Of a stretch of 64,000 nucleotides of DNA, positions 45,584 to 54,120 are shown in pieces. A model generated the notes under the pieces. The model searched no databases. It was not told the origin of the DNA and worked only from the letters and a program-made list of their open reading frames with translations. The number at the start of each line of letters is the position of its first letter. Within the stretch, counting starts at the first letter, position 1. The position numbers and the translations under genes were made by a program. Source of the stretch: Sphingomonas faeni (GTDB lineage Bacteria; Pseudomonadota; Alphaproteobacteria; Sphingomonadales; Sphingomonadaceae); the NCBI RefSeq assembly GCF_023195535.1, contig NZ_JALPNF010000002.1, positions 124,001 to 188,000 of the forward strand, read 5' to 3'.

Positions 45584-47610
45584 TGGCTAAGGCGAACATG
45601 GCGGAACCCGCCGAGACGAACGAAACCGGCGATGCGCCGCTGATCGACATGAACGATGCGTCGATCAAGAAGGTCATCGCGCGCGCCAAGAAGCGCGGCT
45701 ACATCACCTATGAGCAGCTCAACGAGGCGCTGCCGCAGGGCGAGATGTCGTCCGACCAGATCGAGGACATCAGCGCCGCGCTGAGCGAGATGGGCATCAA
45801 CATCGTCGAGAACGACGAAGCCGGCGAGGACGGAGAGACCGAGCCCGCCAAGGACGACGAGGACGAGCCGGAGGCCGCCGACGCGGATGCCGACACAGGC
45901 CCCGCGATCGAGAAGAAGAAAGAGACCATCGATCGCACCGACGATCCGGTCCGCATGTACCTGCGCGAGATGGGCGCGGTCGAGCTGCTCAGCCGCGAGG
46001 GCGAGATCGCGATCGCCAAGCGCATCGAGGCGGGCCGCGACACGATGATCCTGGGTCTCTGCGAATCGCCGATTACCTTCAACGCGATCATCGACTGGTC
46101 GACCGCGCTCAACGAGGGCACGATGCAGCTGCGCGAGATCATGGATCTCGACGCGATGCTGTCGAAGGACCCGGCGCCGGAAGCTATGGCCGAGGACGGC
46201 GAAGCCGACGACGGCGAGATCAGCGAAAAGAACGCCGGCCCTTCGTTCAAGGAAGAGGCCGAGCCCGAAGAGCCGTCCGCCGACGAGGACGAGGACGGCG
46301 AGCGCCGGACTCCGCGTGCGTCGGACGACGAGGAGGAGGACAACACCCTCAGCCTCGCGCAGATGGAAGAGCAGCTGAAACCGATCGCGCTCGAGCGGTT
46401 CGCCAGCATCACCGCGCTCTACAAGAAGTTCAGCAAGATCCAGCAGTCGCGCGTCGACGCGATGGGCATCGGCGGCGATTTCTCGGCTGCCGACGAGCGC
46501 AAGTACCAGAAGCTGCGCGAGGAACTCACGGCGGAAGTCGAGAGCGTCCAGTTCCACAACGCCAAGATCGAATATCTGGTCGATCAGCTCTATGCCTATA
46601 ACCGTCGCCTGACCGCGCTGGGTGGCCAGATGCTGCGCCTCGCCGAGCGCCACAAGGTGCCGCGCAAGGACTTCCTCGACCGGTATATCGGCCACGAGAT
46701 CGACGAGAACTGGCTGGCGACGGTCAACAAGGTCGACAAGAAGTGGACCGCGTTCGTCCTCAACGAGGGCGAGGCGGTCGAGCGCATCCGCGCCGAGATC
46801 GCCGACATCACGCAGCAGACCGGCATGGCGCTCACCGAGTTCCGCCGGATCGTCAACATGGTCCAGAAGGGCGAGCGCGAGGCGCGGATCGCCAAGAAGG
46901 AGATGGTCGAGGCAAACCTGCGGCTGGTGATCTCGATCGCCAAGAAATACACGAACCGCGGCCTGCAGTTCCTGGATCTCATCCAGGAGGGCAATATCGG
47001 CCTCATGAAGGCGGTCGACAAGTTCGAGTATCGTCGCGGCTACAAGTTCAGCACCTATGCGACCTGGTGGATCCGCCAGGCGATCACCCGATCGATCGCG
47101 GATCAGGCGCGGACCATCCGTATCCCGGTCCACATGATCGAGACGATCAACAAGCTGGTCCGCACCAGCCGCCAGTTCCTACATGAGCAGGGCCGCGAAC
47201 CGACCCCGGAGGAGATGGCCGAGCGCCTCTCCATGCCGCTGGAGAAGGTGCGCAAGGTGATGAAGATCGCCAAGGAGCCGATCAGCCTCGAAACGCCGAT
47301 CGGCGACGAGGAGGATTCGCACCTCGGCGACTTCATCGAGGACAAGAACGCGATCATCCCGGTGGACGCCGCGATCCAGGCGAACCTCAAGGAGACGGTC
47401 ACGCGCGTGCTGGCATCGCTCACCCCGCGCGAAGAGCGCGTGCTGCGCATGCGCTTCGGCATCGGCATGAACACCGATCACACGCTCGAGGAAGTCGGCC
47501 AGCAGTTCTCGGTCACCCGCGAGCGCATCCGCCAGATCGAGGCGAAGGCACTGCGGAAGCTGAAGCACCCGTCGCGTAGCCGAAAAATGCGGAGCTTCCT
47601 CGACCAGTAA
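45583..47610 (+). CDS. rpoD: RNA polymerase sigma-70 factor RpoD
   Basis: Housekeeping sigma factor of 675 residues. The acidic region 1.1 is followed by region 1.2 ([20 protein letters not shown]), a long acidic non-conserved spacer, region 2 with [20 protein letters not shown] then [16 protein letters not shown] for -10 recognition, region 3 and region 4.2 with [20 protein letters not shown]. Start is the ATG overlapping the dnaG stop; an adjacent TTG at 45580 would give MM. It ends the operon at a strong terminator. Confidence 0.98.
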   Translation: MAKANMAEPAETNETGDAPLIDMNDASIKKVIARAKKRGYITYEQLNEALPQGEMSSDQIEDISAALSEMGINIVENDEAGEDGETEPAKDDEDEPEAADADADTGPAIEKKKETIDRTDDPVRMYLREMGAVELLSREGEIAIAKRIEAGRDTMILGLCESPITFNAIIDWSTALNEGTMQLREIMDLDAMLSKDPAPEAMAEDGEADDGEISEKNAGPSFKEEAEPEEPSADEDEDGERRTPRASDDEEEDNTLSLAQMEEQLKPIALERFASITALYKKFSKIQQSRVDAMGIGGDFSAADERKYQKLREELTAEVESVQFHNAKIEYLVDQLYAYNRRLTALGGQMLRLAERHKVPRKDFLDRYIGHEIDENWLATVNKVDKKWTAFVLNEGEAVERIRAEIADITQQTGMALTEFRRIVNMVQKGEREARIAKKEMVEANLRLVISIAKKYTNRGLQFLDLIQEGNIGLMKAVDKFEYRRGYKFSTYATWWIRQAITRSIADQARTIRIPVHMIETINKLVRTSRQFLHEQGREPTPEEMAERLSMPLEKVRKVMKIAKEPISLETPIGDEEDSHLGDFIEDKNAIIPVDAAIQANLKETVTRVLASLTPREERVLRMRFGIGMNTDHTLEEVGQQFSVTRERIRQIEAKALRKLKHPSRSRKMRSFLDQ

Positions 47611-47638
47611 GGGCTTGGGAATTGTCGATCCAGTTATG

Positions 47639-47669
47639 GGGTCGTGGTGTAACAACCACGGCCCTTTTT
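47639..47669 (+). terminator. Rho-independent terminator after rpoD
   Basis: GGGTCGTGGT and ACCACGGCCC form a 10-bp stem with one G-T pair around the loop GTAACA, followed by TTTTT. It lies 28 bases after the rpoD stop and closes the yqeY-dnaG-rpoD transcript. Confidence 0.88.
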
Positions 47670-47750
47670 CGTTGGACAACCGTATTGTACGATGGGCCCG
47701 CTCAATGTTAGGGTTAGCAAACGCACACTAAATTGGCCGGGACGTTATTC

Positions 47751-48926
47751 ATGACGCTAGAAAAAGAAATAGAAAAAGCGTCTAGGCAAGTATCAACTGA
47801 CGCCTTTAGCCTTACTATTGGCGAATTGATTAATATGTATCGCGATGGCGATATAATTATAGATCCGGATTTCCAGAGACTATTTCGTTGGGATATCGAA
47901 AGGAAATCTCGCTTAATTGAATCGATACTAGTAAGAATTCCACTTCCATCGATTTTTGTTTTTTAGCTCCCTAATAGCCGATGGGAAGTAATTGACGGAC
48001 TCCAGCGACTTTCAACTATTCTTGAATTCACAGGCGAGCTTAAAGATCCCGATACTAAAGATTCCATAGTTCCGAGAGCTTTGGTCGGCACACAATACCT
48101 TCCATCTTTGAGGGGGTCTTTCTGGTCTGACGATTTGAAGAAATCTCAACTCGCGATTGACGCCCTTCGCAAGGTCAGTTCGCCTGAAAGCTGGATCGAT
48201 AATACTGCTTTTTATTACGCTTTTGACGGCGATACGCAGCGCGCCATCAAGCGAACTAAGATCGGCATTCAGCTTTTAGAGAAGAAGAGCGATCCAAAGA
48301 GCAAATACGATCTCTTTCAAAGACTGAACAGCGGTGGCCTAAGCGCCAATGACCAAGAGCTGAGAAACTGTGCGATCGTTATGGTAAATGCCGACTTCTT
48401 TGGCGAGATGAAAGCATTTGCCTCGTCCGAGGTATTTAAAAAACTTATTCCTCTTGGAAACCGATCCATTGGAAAATCGAACGACCTTGACAATCTATCG
48501 AAGATTATTGCGTTCTCTTTCAAAGATTACCGGATCGGCGTGGATATTGAGGAATATGTAACGCAATCAATGGTAGAATTGGCGAATGAAGGCAAAGAAC
48601 GTCGTGATGAGGTTTTCGCAACACTGCGTGACGGCATTGATCTCTTAGTCGCTTCATGCGGATACAACGCACTACGTCCATACAGGGACGGCGAGTTTAT
48701 TGGCCGTATCGGAAGAACATCGATCGAAATAATTTTAGTAGGAATGCTAAAGAATCTTACCGCGATCAAACAAAAGGCTAATCCAAAAGACTTTATTCGC
48801 GAACGCATTACTGCCTTTTGGGCATCTGATGACGCCAAAAAGTTTTCGGCAGCTGGCATCGCAGGTACCGATCGAGTTCAATATACGGTACCATTAGGCA
48901 TCAAGCTTTTTTCCGATGCTGCCTGA
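47751..48926 (+). pseudogene. DUF262-family protein, interrupted by an in-frame TAG
   Basis: A 391-codon reading frame with one stop, TAG at 47964-47966 (codon 72); the frame is otherwise continuous and homologous on both sides. Before it: IIIDPDFQRLFRWDIERKSR then LIESILVRIPLPSIFVF; after it: LPNSRWEVIDGLQRLSTILE, the DUF262 core in which IDGLQR corresponds to the usual DGQQR (ParB/GmrS-like nucleotide-binding) motif. So the gene looks whole apart from one point change, perhaps CAG or GAG to TAG. Its bases are AT-rich, unlike rpoD before it. The stop overlaps the HEPN gene start by 11 bases. Translation of the 3' part from an internal start (TTG at 48081) is possible. Related GmrSD/SspE-type proteins act against modified phage DNA; that role here is inference. 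Confidence 0.8.
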
Positions 48927-49545
48927 AACCGCCTTAACCGAGCGACTTCAAAGCGACATAACCTGGAGAATTATAGAACTTTCAGAGATAGTGAGAGCAT
49001 GCGGTGAGGCATCAGGCACTCGGCAAAGCGCATTGCTGCGCGCATCAATACCTGTTCTTTATGCACATTGGGAAGGGTATTTTGTTCACGCAGCAAACTC
49101 TTACTTAAACTTTGTAGGTGATAAGCGAATACTATTGGTTGATCTTAGAAACGAGTTCTGGGCACTAACCATACGCAAGCGCTACCGTGCCCAACAGGTC
49201 GCCGGATCCATTCAATTTAACCGATTTTTGCTTGATATACGCTCAGAAGGGGACAGGCTTTTTAAAAAGGGGAACTTCGAGCGTATAAACGGTGCTTCGA
49301 ACCTCAAGGTTGAGGTTTTGCAATTTTGTTGCATATGCCTCGGTATTAACTCCGACTGCTTTTTGGAGTATTATGACTTTATAGATAAAGATCTCCTCGA
49401 TTCACGAAATCATATCGCTCATGGCTCGTCTCTTAAGTTTGCTCCAGAGAGGATTGGAATATTTCGCGATAAGGTTGTTGAGTTGATGAGAATAACTCAG
49501 ACAGAAATTGAGAATGCTGTTGCGACCGAAAGTTACAAGAAATGA
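48916..49545 (+). CDS. MAE_28990/MAE_18760-like HEPN nuclease
   Basis: 209-residue helical protein. The N-terminal part has the signature LLRASIPVLYAHWEGYFVHA of the MAE_28990/MAE_18760 HEPN group, and the RNase motif Rx4H lies at Arg164-His169 in SRNHIAHGSS. HEPN proteins of this kind are toxins or defence effectors that cut RNA. The start overlaps the end of the DUF262 gene by 11 bases, so they form one unit. The base composition is AT-rich like its partner's, marking both as acquired. The gene itself is intact. Biological role is inferred, not shown. Confidence 0.8.
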   Translation: MLPETALTERLQSDITWRIIELSEIVRACGEASGTRQSALLRASIPVLYAHWEGYFVHAANSYLNFVGDKRILLVDLRNEFWALTIRKRYRAQQVAGSIQFNRFLLDIRSEGDRLFKKGNFERINGASNLKVEVLQFCCICLGINSDCFLEYYDFIDKDLLDSRNHIAHGSSLKFAPERIGIFRDKVVELMRITQTEIENAVATESYKK

Positions 49546-49611
49546 GACTGTTTTGATGAGCAGTCGGCGTAGAAACTAAAAGCTGTCATTGACATCACTT
49601 AAAGCCCCGCC

Positions 49612-50151
49612 ATGCCCCGAGTAATCCTGTTCAACAAACCGTACGACGTCCTCAGCCAGTTCACCGACGTGAACAGTCCGACCCCGCGCGCGACGCTGTC
49701 GCAGTTCGTCGACGTGCCGGGCGTCTATCCGGCGGGGCGGCTCGACCGCGATAGCGAAGGGCTGTTGCTGCTGACCGACGACGGTCGCCTCCAGGCGCGG
49801 ATCGCGGACCCGAAGTTCAAGCTGCCGAAAACCTATCTCGTGCAGGTCGAGGGCGATGCCGATCCCGCCGCGCTCGACCGGTTGCGACAGGGCGTCGTGC
49901 TGAAGGATGGCCCTGCCCGCGCCGACGTCGAGCGGATCGACGCGCCCGACCTCTGGCCGCGCGTGCCGCCGATCCGGGTCCGCGCGAGCATCCCCGATTG
50001 CTGGCTGAAGATAACGATCCGCGAAGGCCGCAACCGCCAAGTCCGCCGCATGACCGCCGCGATCGACCACCCCACGCTGCGGCTGGTCCGGTGGAGCATC
50101 GGCGAGTGGACCTTGGCGGATCTGGCACCGGGGACATGGCGCGACGCCTGA
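49612..50151 (+). CDS. rRNA pseudouridine synthase, RluE-like
   Basis: 179-residue single-domain pseudouridine synthase of the RsuA/RluE group without the S4 domain, matching RluE in size. The catalytic aspartate is Asp45 in [15 protein letters not shown]; other family blocks are [16 protein letters not shown] at the start and [18 protein letters not shown] then [12 protein letters not shown]. RluE converts U2457 of 23S rRNA in E. coli; the same site here is inferred. GC-rich composition returns here, so it marks the right edge of the AT-rich island. Confidence 0.88.
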   Translation: MPRVILFNKPYDVLSQFTDVNSPTPRATLSQFVDVPGVYPAGRLDRDSEGLLLLTDDGRLQARIADPKFKLPKTYLVQVEGDADPAALDRLRQGVVLKDGPARADVERIDAPDLWPRVPPIRVRASIPDCWLKITIREGRNRQVRRMTAAIDHPTLRLVRWSIGEWTLADLAPGTWRDA

Positions 50152-50253
50152 CGGGCGGTTGAGGCGGGCTGACGGCGGCCTGCGGGCCACCAGACACCGG
50201 TACGCCCCTTCAGGCGCGATATTCGCGATCGCGATCGCCCCCCTCACACACTC

Positions 50254-50335
50254 CGTCATCCTGACGAAAGTCAGGACCCAGAGCCAAACAGCGCAACGTT
50301 CGTTACCCTGGGTCCTGACGTTCGTCAGGATGACG
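50254..50335. repeat. Paired-hairpin repeat, family A copy 2
   Basis: Arms GTCATCCTGACGAAAGTCAG and CTGACGTTCGTCAGGATGAC bracket about 28 bases. Same element as 7369-7453. The surrounding gap 50152-50483 holds this, a terminator and nothing else recognised. Confidence 0.9.
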
Positions 50336-50426
50336 TAGTGGGGTTGGGTCATGCCCGGCCAGCGCTAGGCACCGATGGCTTGCAATTGCTCGTGACGCGC
50401 TGACTGCCTCCACCCCGCACACAACG

Positions 50427-50462
50427 AAAAAGGGCGCGGGGACCATCGCCCCCGCGCCCTTC
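50427..50462 (-). terminator. Rho-independent terminator of the trmD-rplS transcript
   Basis: On the minus strand GGGCGCGGGG and CCCCGCGCCC form a 10-bp or longer stem around GCGATGGT, followed by TTTTT. It lies 22 bases after the rplS stop. Confidence 0.87.
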
Positions 50463-50483
50463 CTCAACTCTAGCAGGCTCCGA

Positions 50484-50876
50484 TTAATCGGCGGCTGCGG
50501 TGCCCTTGGCAGGGCGCGTGTCGCGACGCTCGGCGATACGCGCTGCCTTGCCGGTGCGGCCACGCAGGTAATACAGCTTGGCGCGACGCACGGCGCCCTT
50601 GCGGACGACTTCGATCGAATCGACGTTCGGCGAGTAGAGCGGGAAGACGCGCTCGACGCCCTCGCCGAAGCTCATCTTACGCACGGTGAAGTTCGAGCCC
50701 ATGCCCTTGTTCGAGCGCGCGATGCAAACGCCCTCGTAGTTCTGAATACGCGTGCGCTCGCCTTCGACGACCTTCACGCCGACCTTCAGCGTATCGCCAG
50801 GGCGGAAATCGGGGATCGTCTTGTTGGCCAGGAACTTCGCGATGTTCTCGGCTTCGATCGTCTGCAACAGGTTCAT
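50484..50876 (-). CDS. rplS: 50S ribosomal protein L19
   Basis: 130-residue ribosomal protein at the 30S-50S interface. It has the conserved [53 protein letters not shown] and [19 protein letters not shown] blocks. The ATG overlaps the trmD stop by 4 bases. A short Ala-rich tail follows the core. Confidence 0.97.
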   Translation of the reverse strand: MNLLQTIEAENIAKFLANKTIPDFRPGDTLKVGVKVVEGERTRIQNYEGVCIARSNKGMGSNFTVRKMSFGEGVERVFPLYSPNVDSIEVVRKGAVRRAKLYYLRGRTGKAARIAERRDTRPAKGTAAAD

Positions 50877-51604
50877 GTCTCGTCCTCGTGTCGCTGCGCG
50901 CCAGAGGGCGACTGAACCCGAGCACCCTCATGGCGCTCCCAAAGGTCCGGTCGCCGTGACCGTGTATCGATCTCCGCACGGCGTTTGCGCCATGCCGCGA
51001 TCTTCGCATGATCCCCCGATCGCAGCACCTGCGGGATCGTGCGCCCTTCCCATATCTGAGGTCGGGTATAGTGCGGATATTCGAGCAGCCCTGTTTCGAA
51101 GCTCTCGTCATCCCCACTAGAAGCCGCGCCCATTACGCCGGGCAGCAGCCGAATGCAAGCATCGAGCAACACCAGCGCCCCCATCTCGCCGCCCGACAGG
51201 ATGTAGTCGCCGATCGAGACTTCCTCGATATCGCGTGCCTCGAACAGCCGCTCGTCGAAGCCCTCAAACCGACCGCAGAGAATGGTGACGCCGGGGCCTT
51301 GCGCGAGTTCGCGCACCCGCTCCTGGGTCAGCGGCTTGCCCCGAGGCGTCATCGCCAGCACCGGCCGCCCATCCGCAACGCTGTCGATCGCGGAGGCCAC
51401 CACGTCGGCCCTGAGTACCATCCCGGCCCCGCCCCCCGCCGGCGTATGGTCCACCGACTTGTGCTTGTCCGTCGCGAAGTCCCGGATCTGTACCGGCGAG
51501 CACGACCACCGCCCCTCCCCGAGCGCCCGGCCCGCAAGCGACGTCCCCAGCGGCCCGGGAAACATCTCCGGATACAACGTCAATATCGTGGCAGCGAAAG
51601 TCAC
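50873..51604 (-). CDS. trmD: tRNA (guanine-N1)-methyltransferase TrmD
   Basis: 243-residue SAM-dependent enzyme that methylates G37 of tRNAs reading CNN codons, preventing frameshifts. The trefoil-knot SAM pocket is visible in [20 protein letters not shown], with [12 protein letters not shown] and [12 protein letters not shown] upstream and [12 protein letters not shown] near residue 60. The likely start is GTG at 51604 ([17 protein letters not shown]); a longer upstream frame has no family similarity and crosses the divergent TrxB-like gene. Coupled to rplS. Confidence 0.95.
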   Translation of the reverse strand: MTFAATILTLYPEMFPGPLGTSLAGRALGEGRWSCSPVQIRDFATDKHKSVDHTPAGGGAGMVLRADVVASAIDSVADGRPVLAMTPRGKPLTQERVRELAQGPGVTILCGRFEGFDERLFEARDIEEVSIGDYILSGGEMGALVLLDACIRLLPGVMGAASSGDDESFETGLLEYPHYTRPQIWEGRTIPQVLRSGDHAKIAAWRKRRAEIDTRSRRPDLWERHEGARVQSPSGAQRHEDET

Positions 51605-51712
51605 AGCGTCCAATTCTCTAAGCGTTTGCGCCAGCGTGCAGCGCCAACTTCGCCCAGCACCTATACGGATCGGCGCAGCGGAACAATTACGCTGGCGAAA
51701 CGCTCGCGGGGG

Positions 51713-52618
51713 ATGGACGATTGCATCATCATCGGCGCCGGCCCGGCGGGGCTGACCGCGGCCATCTATCTTGCGCGATTCCATCTCTCGATCCGGCTGT
51801 TCGATTGCGGCAGCAGCCGCGCAGCGTTGATCCCGTGCACGCATAATCATGCAGGATATCCGGAAGGTATCCGCGGGACAGATCTGCTTGCGCGCATGCT
51901 GGCGCAGGCGGAGAATTATGGAGCGGTGCGCGAAGGCGTGCGGGTCGATGCGATAGAGGTCGACGACGACGGCTTCACCGTGCGGCTGGGCGATCGCCGC
52001 GCCCGAGCCCGAAGTGTCCTGCTCGCAACCGGGGTCGTGAACAATCGTCCGGACATGCCCGACGCTATCCACGACGAAGCACTCGAAGCCGGCCTCTTCC
52101 GCTATTGCCCGATCTGCGACGGTTACGAGGTCACCGACAAGCGCGTCGGGGTGATCGGCACCGGCGACCACGGCATGCGCGAGGCGCTGTTCCTGCGCGG
52201 ATATACCAAGGACGTGACGCTGATCGCGCCTGAAGGTGGGCACGATCTCGATCCGAAGTGCGAAGCGGCGCTCGACGACGCCGGGATCGTCCGGGTCGGT
52301 GGCCCGTGCGGCAACTATGCGATCGAAGGGGGCAAGCTGGCTCTCGATACGGTCGAGGGGCGGCTGGCGTTCGACAGCGTCTATCCGGCGCTAGGCTCGG
52401 TCATCCGGTCGGAACTGGCCGTCGCGGCCGGCGCAAGGGCTTCGGAGGATGGGTGCCTGGAGGTCGACTCGCACCAGCGCACCTCGATCCCCGGCCTGTT
52501 CGCCGCCGGTGACGTCGTGAAGGGTCTGGACCAGATCAGCCATGCGATGGGCGAGGCCGGCGTCGCCGCCACGACGATCCGCAACATGCTCGCCGACCAG
52601 CGGCCGCTGCGGCGGTAG
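51713..52618 (+). CDS. TrxB-like FAD/NAD(P)-dependent oxidoreductase
   Basis: 301-residue flavoprotein like thioredoxin reductase. FAD is bound through [20 protein letters not shown] at the start; the NAD(P) loop is [17 protein letters not shown]; and Cys132-Pro-Ile-Cys135 in [11 protein letters not shown] is a redox-active pair as in TrxB. The closing block is [20 protein letters not shown]. The ATG is immediately preceded by GGGGG with unusually short spacing. It sits alone, in opposite orientation, between trmD and rimM, breaking the conserved rpsP-rimM-trmD-rplS order. Substrate is uncertain: thioredoxin or another small protein. Confidence 0.87.
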   Translation: MDDCIIIGAGPAGLTAAIYLARFHLSIRLFDCGSSRAALIPCTHNHAGYPEGIRGTDLLARMLAQAENYGAVREGVRVDAIEVDDDGFTVRLGDRRARARSVLLATGVVNNRPDMPDAIHDEALEAGLFRYCPICDGYEVTDKRVGVIGTGDHGMREALFLRGYTKDVTLIAPEGGHDLDPKCEAALDDAGIVRVGGPCGNYAIEGGKLALDTVEGRLAFDSVYPALGSVIRSELAVAAGARASEDGCLEVDSHQRTSIPGLFAAGDVVKGLDQISHAMGEAGVAATTIRNMLADQRPLRR

Positions 52619-52643
52619 TCAGACACTACAACGGAGGATTGTT

Positions 52644-52691
52644 TCTCCGCGAAGGCGGGGACCCAGACTGGGCTCCCGCCTTCGCGGGAGA
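52644..52691. repeat. Paired-hairpin repeat, family B copy 3
   Basis: TCTCCGCGAAGGCGGGGAC and CTCCCGCCTTCGCGGGAGA, two hairpins 10 bases apart. It lies between the convergent TrxB-like and rimM genes. Confidence 0.85.
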
Positions 52692-52716
52692 GCAAGGAAG
52701 CGGTCGCTAAAGCCTG

Positions 52717-53283
52717 TTATTCGGCTGCGAAAGACGCTTCGACGACGAGACGGTCGGCATCCCACTCCGGTACCGCTTCGACCCGCATCGGCACCATGAA
52801 GCGCTTGCCGGGCTTGTCGTCCACGGGAAGGCGTTCGATCTCGATCACGTCGCCCGCACCGAAATTGTCGATCGCGACGACTCGGCCGATCGCTTCACCA
52901 TCCGTCGACACGACATCGAGCCCGATCACGTCGGTGTGATAATATTCGCCGTCGTCGAGTGGCGGCAACGATGATCGCGGCACGGTCAGCTCGGTCCCGC
53001 GCATCGCCTCGGCGGCATTGCGATCGGCGACTTCGCCGAAGCGCGCGATCATGCCGTTATTGCCGCTGCGGGCGGACTTCAGCGACAGCGCGCCATTGTT
53101 GAAGCTCTTATAGCTTCCAAAATTCTCGGCGAAGACCTTCAGCCGCACTTCGCCACCGATACCGTGCGCACCGATGACGACGGCGAGCGTCACGTCATCC
53201 TTGCGCGGAGCCTTCATCGCGGCCGGGGGTGTCGTCGGAGCCTTCGGCGGGGTCGTCGGCGGAGACGCCTTGGTTGGTGGCAT
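52717..53283 (-). CDS. rimM: Ribosome maturation factor RimM
   Basis: 188-residue factor for 16S rRNA processing of the 30S head. The N-terminal RimM domain reads LAVVIGAHGIGGEVRLKVFA, and the C-terminal PRC-barrel reads YYHTDVIGLDVVSTDGEAIG and RFMVPMRVEAVPEWD. A start at 53283 is preferred because GAGG lies about 9 bases upstream and gives a Pro/Thr/Lys-rich 22-residue leader; a start at 53217 (MKAPRKDDV) is possible. It follows rpsP by 275 bases that contain a family D repeat. Confidence 0.94.
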   Translation of the reverse strand: MPPTKASPPTTPPKAPTTPPAAMKAPRKDDVTLAVVIGAHGIGGEVRLKVFAENFGSYKSFNNGALSLKSARSGNNGMIARFGEVADRNAAEAMRGTELTVPRSSLPPLDDGEYYHTDVIGLDVVSTDGEAIGRVVAIDNFGAGDVIEIERLPVDDKPGKRFMVPMRVEAVPEWDADRLVVEASFAAE

Positions 53284-53431
53284 CTTCGATGTCCTCGGGT
53301 GCGGGGGCTGTGCGGGGGTCGGATTCGGGGGCCATCATGCGCTCCTTTTCGGGGGTACCGATGAAGAACGCACGAACGGCGGATCGGGTGCGGAGCGCAC
53401 CTGTAGTCGGAGCGGGATTACCCGCGTCCTT

Positions 53432-53519
53432 CGTCACCCCGTACCTGTTCCGGGGTCCACCGTTCCGCGAACCCAATTCTCTCGAATGTGCGGATGCCGG
53501 AACGAGCCCGGCATGACGG
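53432..53519. repeat. Paired-hairpin repeat, family D copy 2
   Basis: CGTCACCCCGTACCTGTTCC GGGG and GATGCCGGAACGAGCCCGGC ATGACGG. Same layout as 32391-32485. It lies between rpsP and rimM, inside the ribosomal operon. Apart from it, 53284-53558 shows no recognisable feature. Confidence 0.87.
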
Positions 53520-53558
53520 AGAAGGGGCGGTCGACACGATACCGACCGCCCCCGGATC

Positions 53559-54005
53559 TTACGAAGCGCTCGTAGCGTCTTCGATTTCAGCAGCGGCGAC
53601 CTGCTCGGTCTCTTCGTTGCTGCCGGTCGCAGGTGCAGCCTTTGCAGCCGCTTCGGCCTCGGCAGCTTCAGCCGCCTTGGTCGCACGCTCTTCGGCGCGC
53701 TCGGTGGCCTTCTCGCCGGGCTTGCCCTTGTTCGGGTTGTTGCGCGCCGAACGCTCGAGCACGCCGGCCTGGTCGAGGAAGCGCGCGACGCGGTCGGTCG
53801 GCTGCGCGCCGACGCTCAGCCAATGCTTCGCGCGGTCGGCGTCGAGCTGCACGCGCTGCTCGTTGTCCTTGGCGAGGAGCGGGTTGTAGTTGCCGATCTT
53901 TTCGATGAAGCGGCCGTCACGCGGGCTACGCGCGTCGGCAACGACGATCTTGTAGTAAGGACGCTTCTTGGAGCCACCGCGCGCGAGGCGAATATTGATT
54001 GCCAT
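53559..54005 (-). CDS. rpsP: 30S ribosomal protein S16
   Basis: 148-residue S16. The core opens [20 protein letters not shown] and continues [20 protein letters not shown] and [22 protein letters not shown]-terminal extension of about 55 Ala/Glu/Lys-rich residues follows, a common feature in this group. It lies downstream of ffh by 115 bases with a family C repeat between. Confidence 0.97.
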   Translation of the reverse strand: MAINIRLARGGSKKRPYYKIVVADARSPRDGRFIEKIGNYNPLLAKDNEQRVQLDADRAKHWLSVGAQPTDRVARFLDQAGVLERSARNNPNKGKPGEKATERAEERATKAAEAAEAEAAAKAAPATGSNEETEQVAAAEIEDATSAS

Positions 54006-54027
54006 GTCGTAATTCCTTCTTGGATTT

Positions 54028-54109
54028 CGTCACCCCAGCGGAAGCTGGGGTCTTGTGGTTGGTGTCGCGCCCTATCCGCATGAGATCCCAGCTTTCGCTG
54101 GGATGACGG
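54028..54109. repeat. Paired-hairpin repeat, family C copy 1
   Basis: CGTCACCCCAGCGGAAGCTG GGG and ATCCCAGCTTTCGCTGGGAT GACGG, each a hairpin and complementary to each other. It lies between ffh and rpsP. Copy 2 is at 60916. Confidence 0.87.
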
Positions 54110-54120
54110 ACATGGGCAGG

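Noticed and set aside
45325..47133. 602-codon minus-strand frame
   Set aside because: It is antisense to dnaG and rpoD with no family similarity.
47670..47750. Direct repeats or attachment site at the edges of the AT-rich island
   Set aside because: No matching repeats were visible near 47670-47750 and 49546-49611, and no integrase or tRNA gene is present.
47964..47966. TAG as a coded pyrrolysine or programmed read-through site
   Set aside because: No pyrrolysine genes are visible and such coding is not expected in this group; a point mutation or sequence error is simpler.
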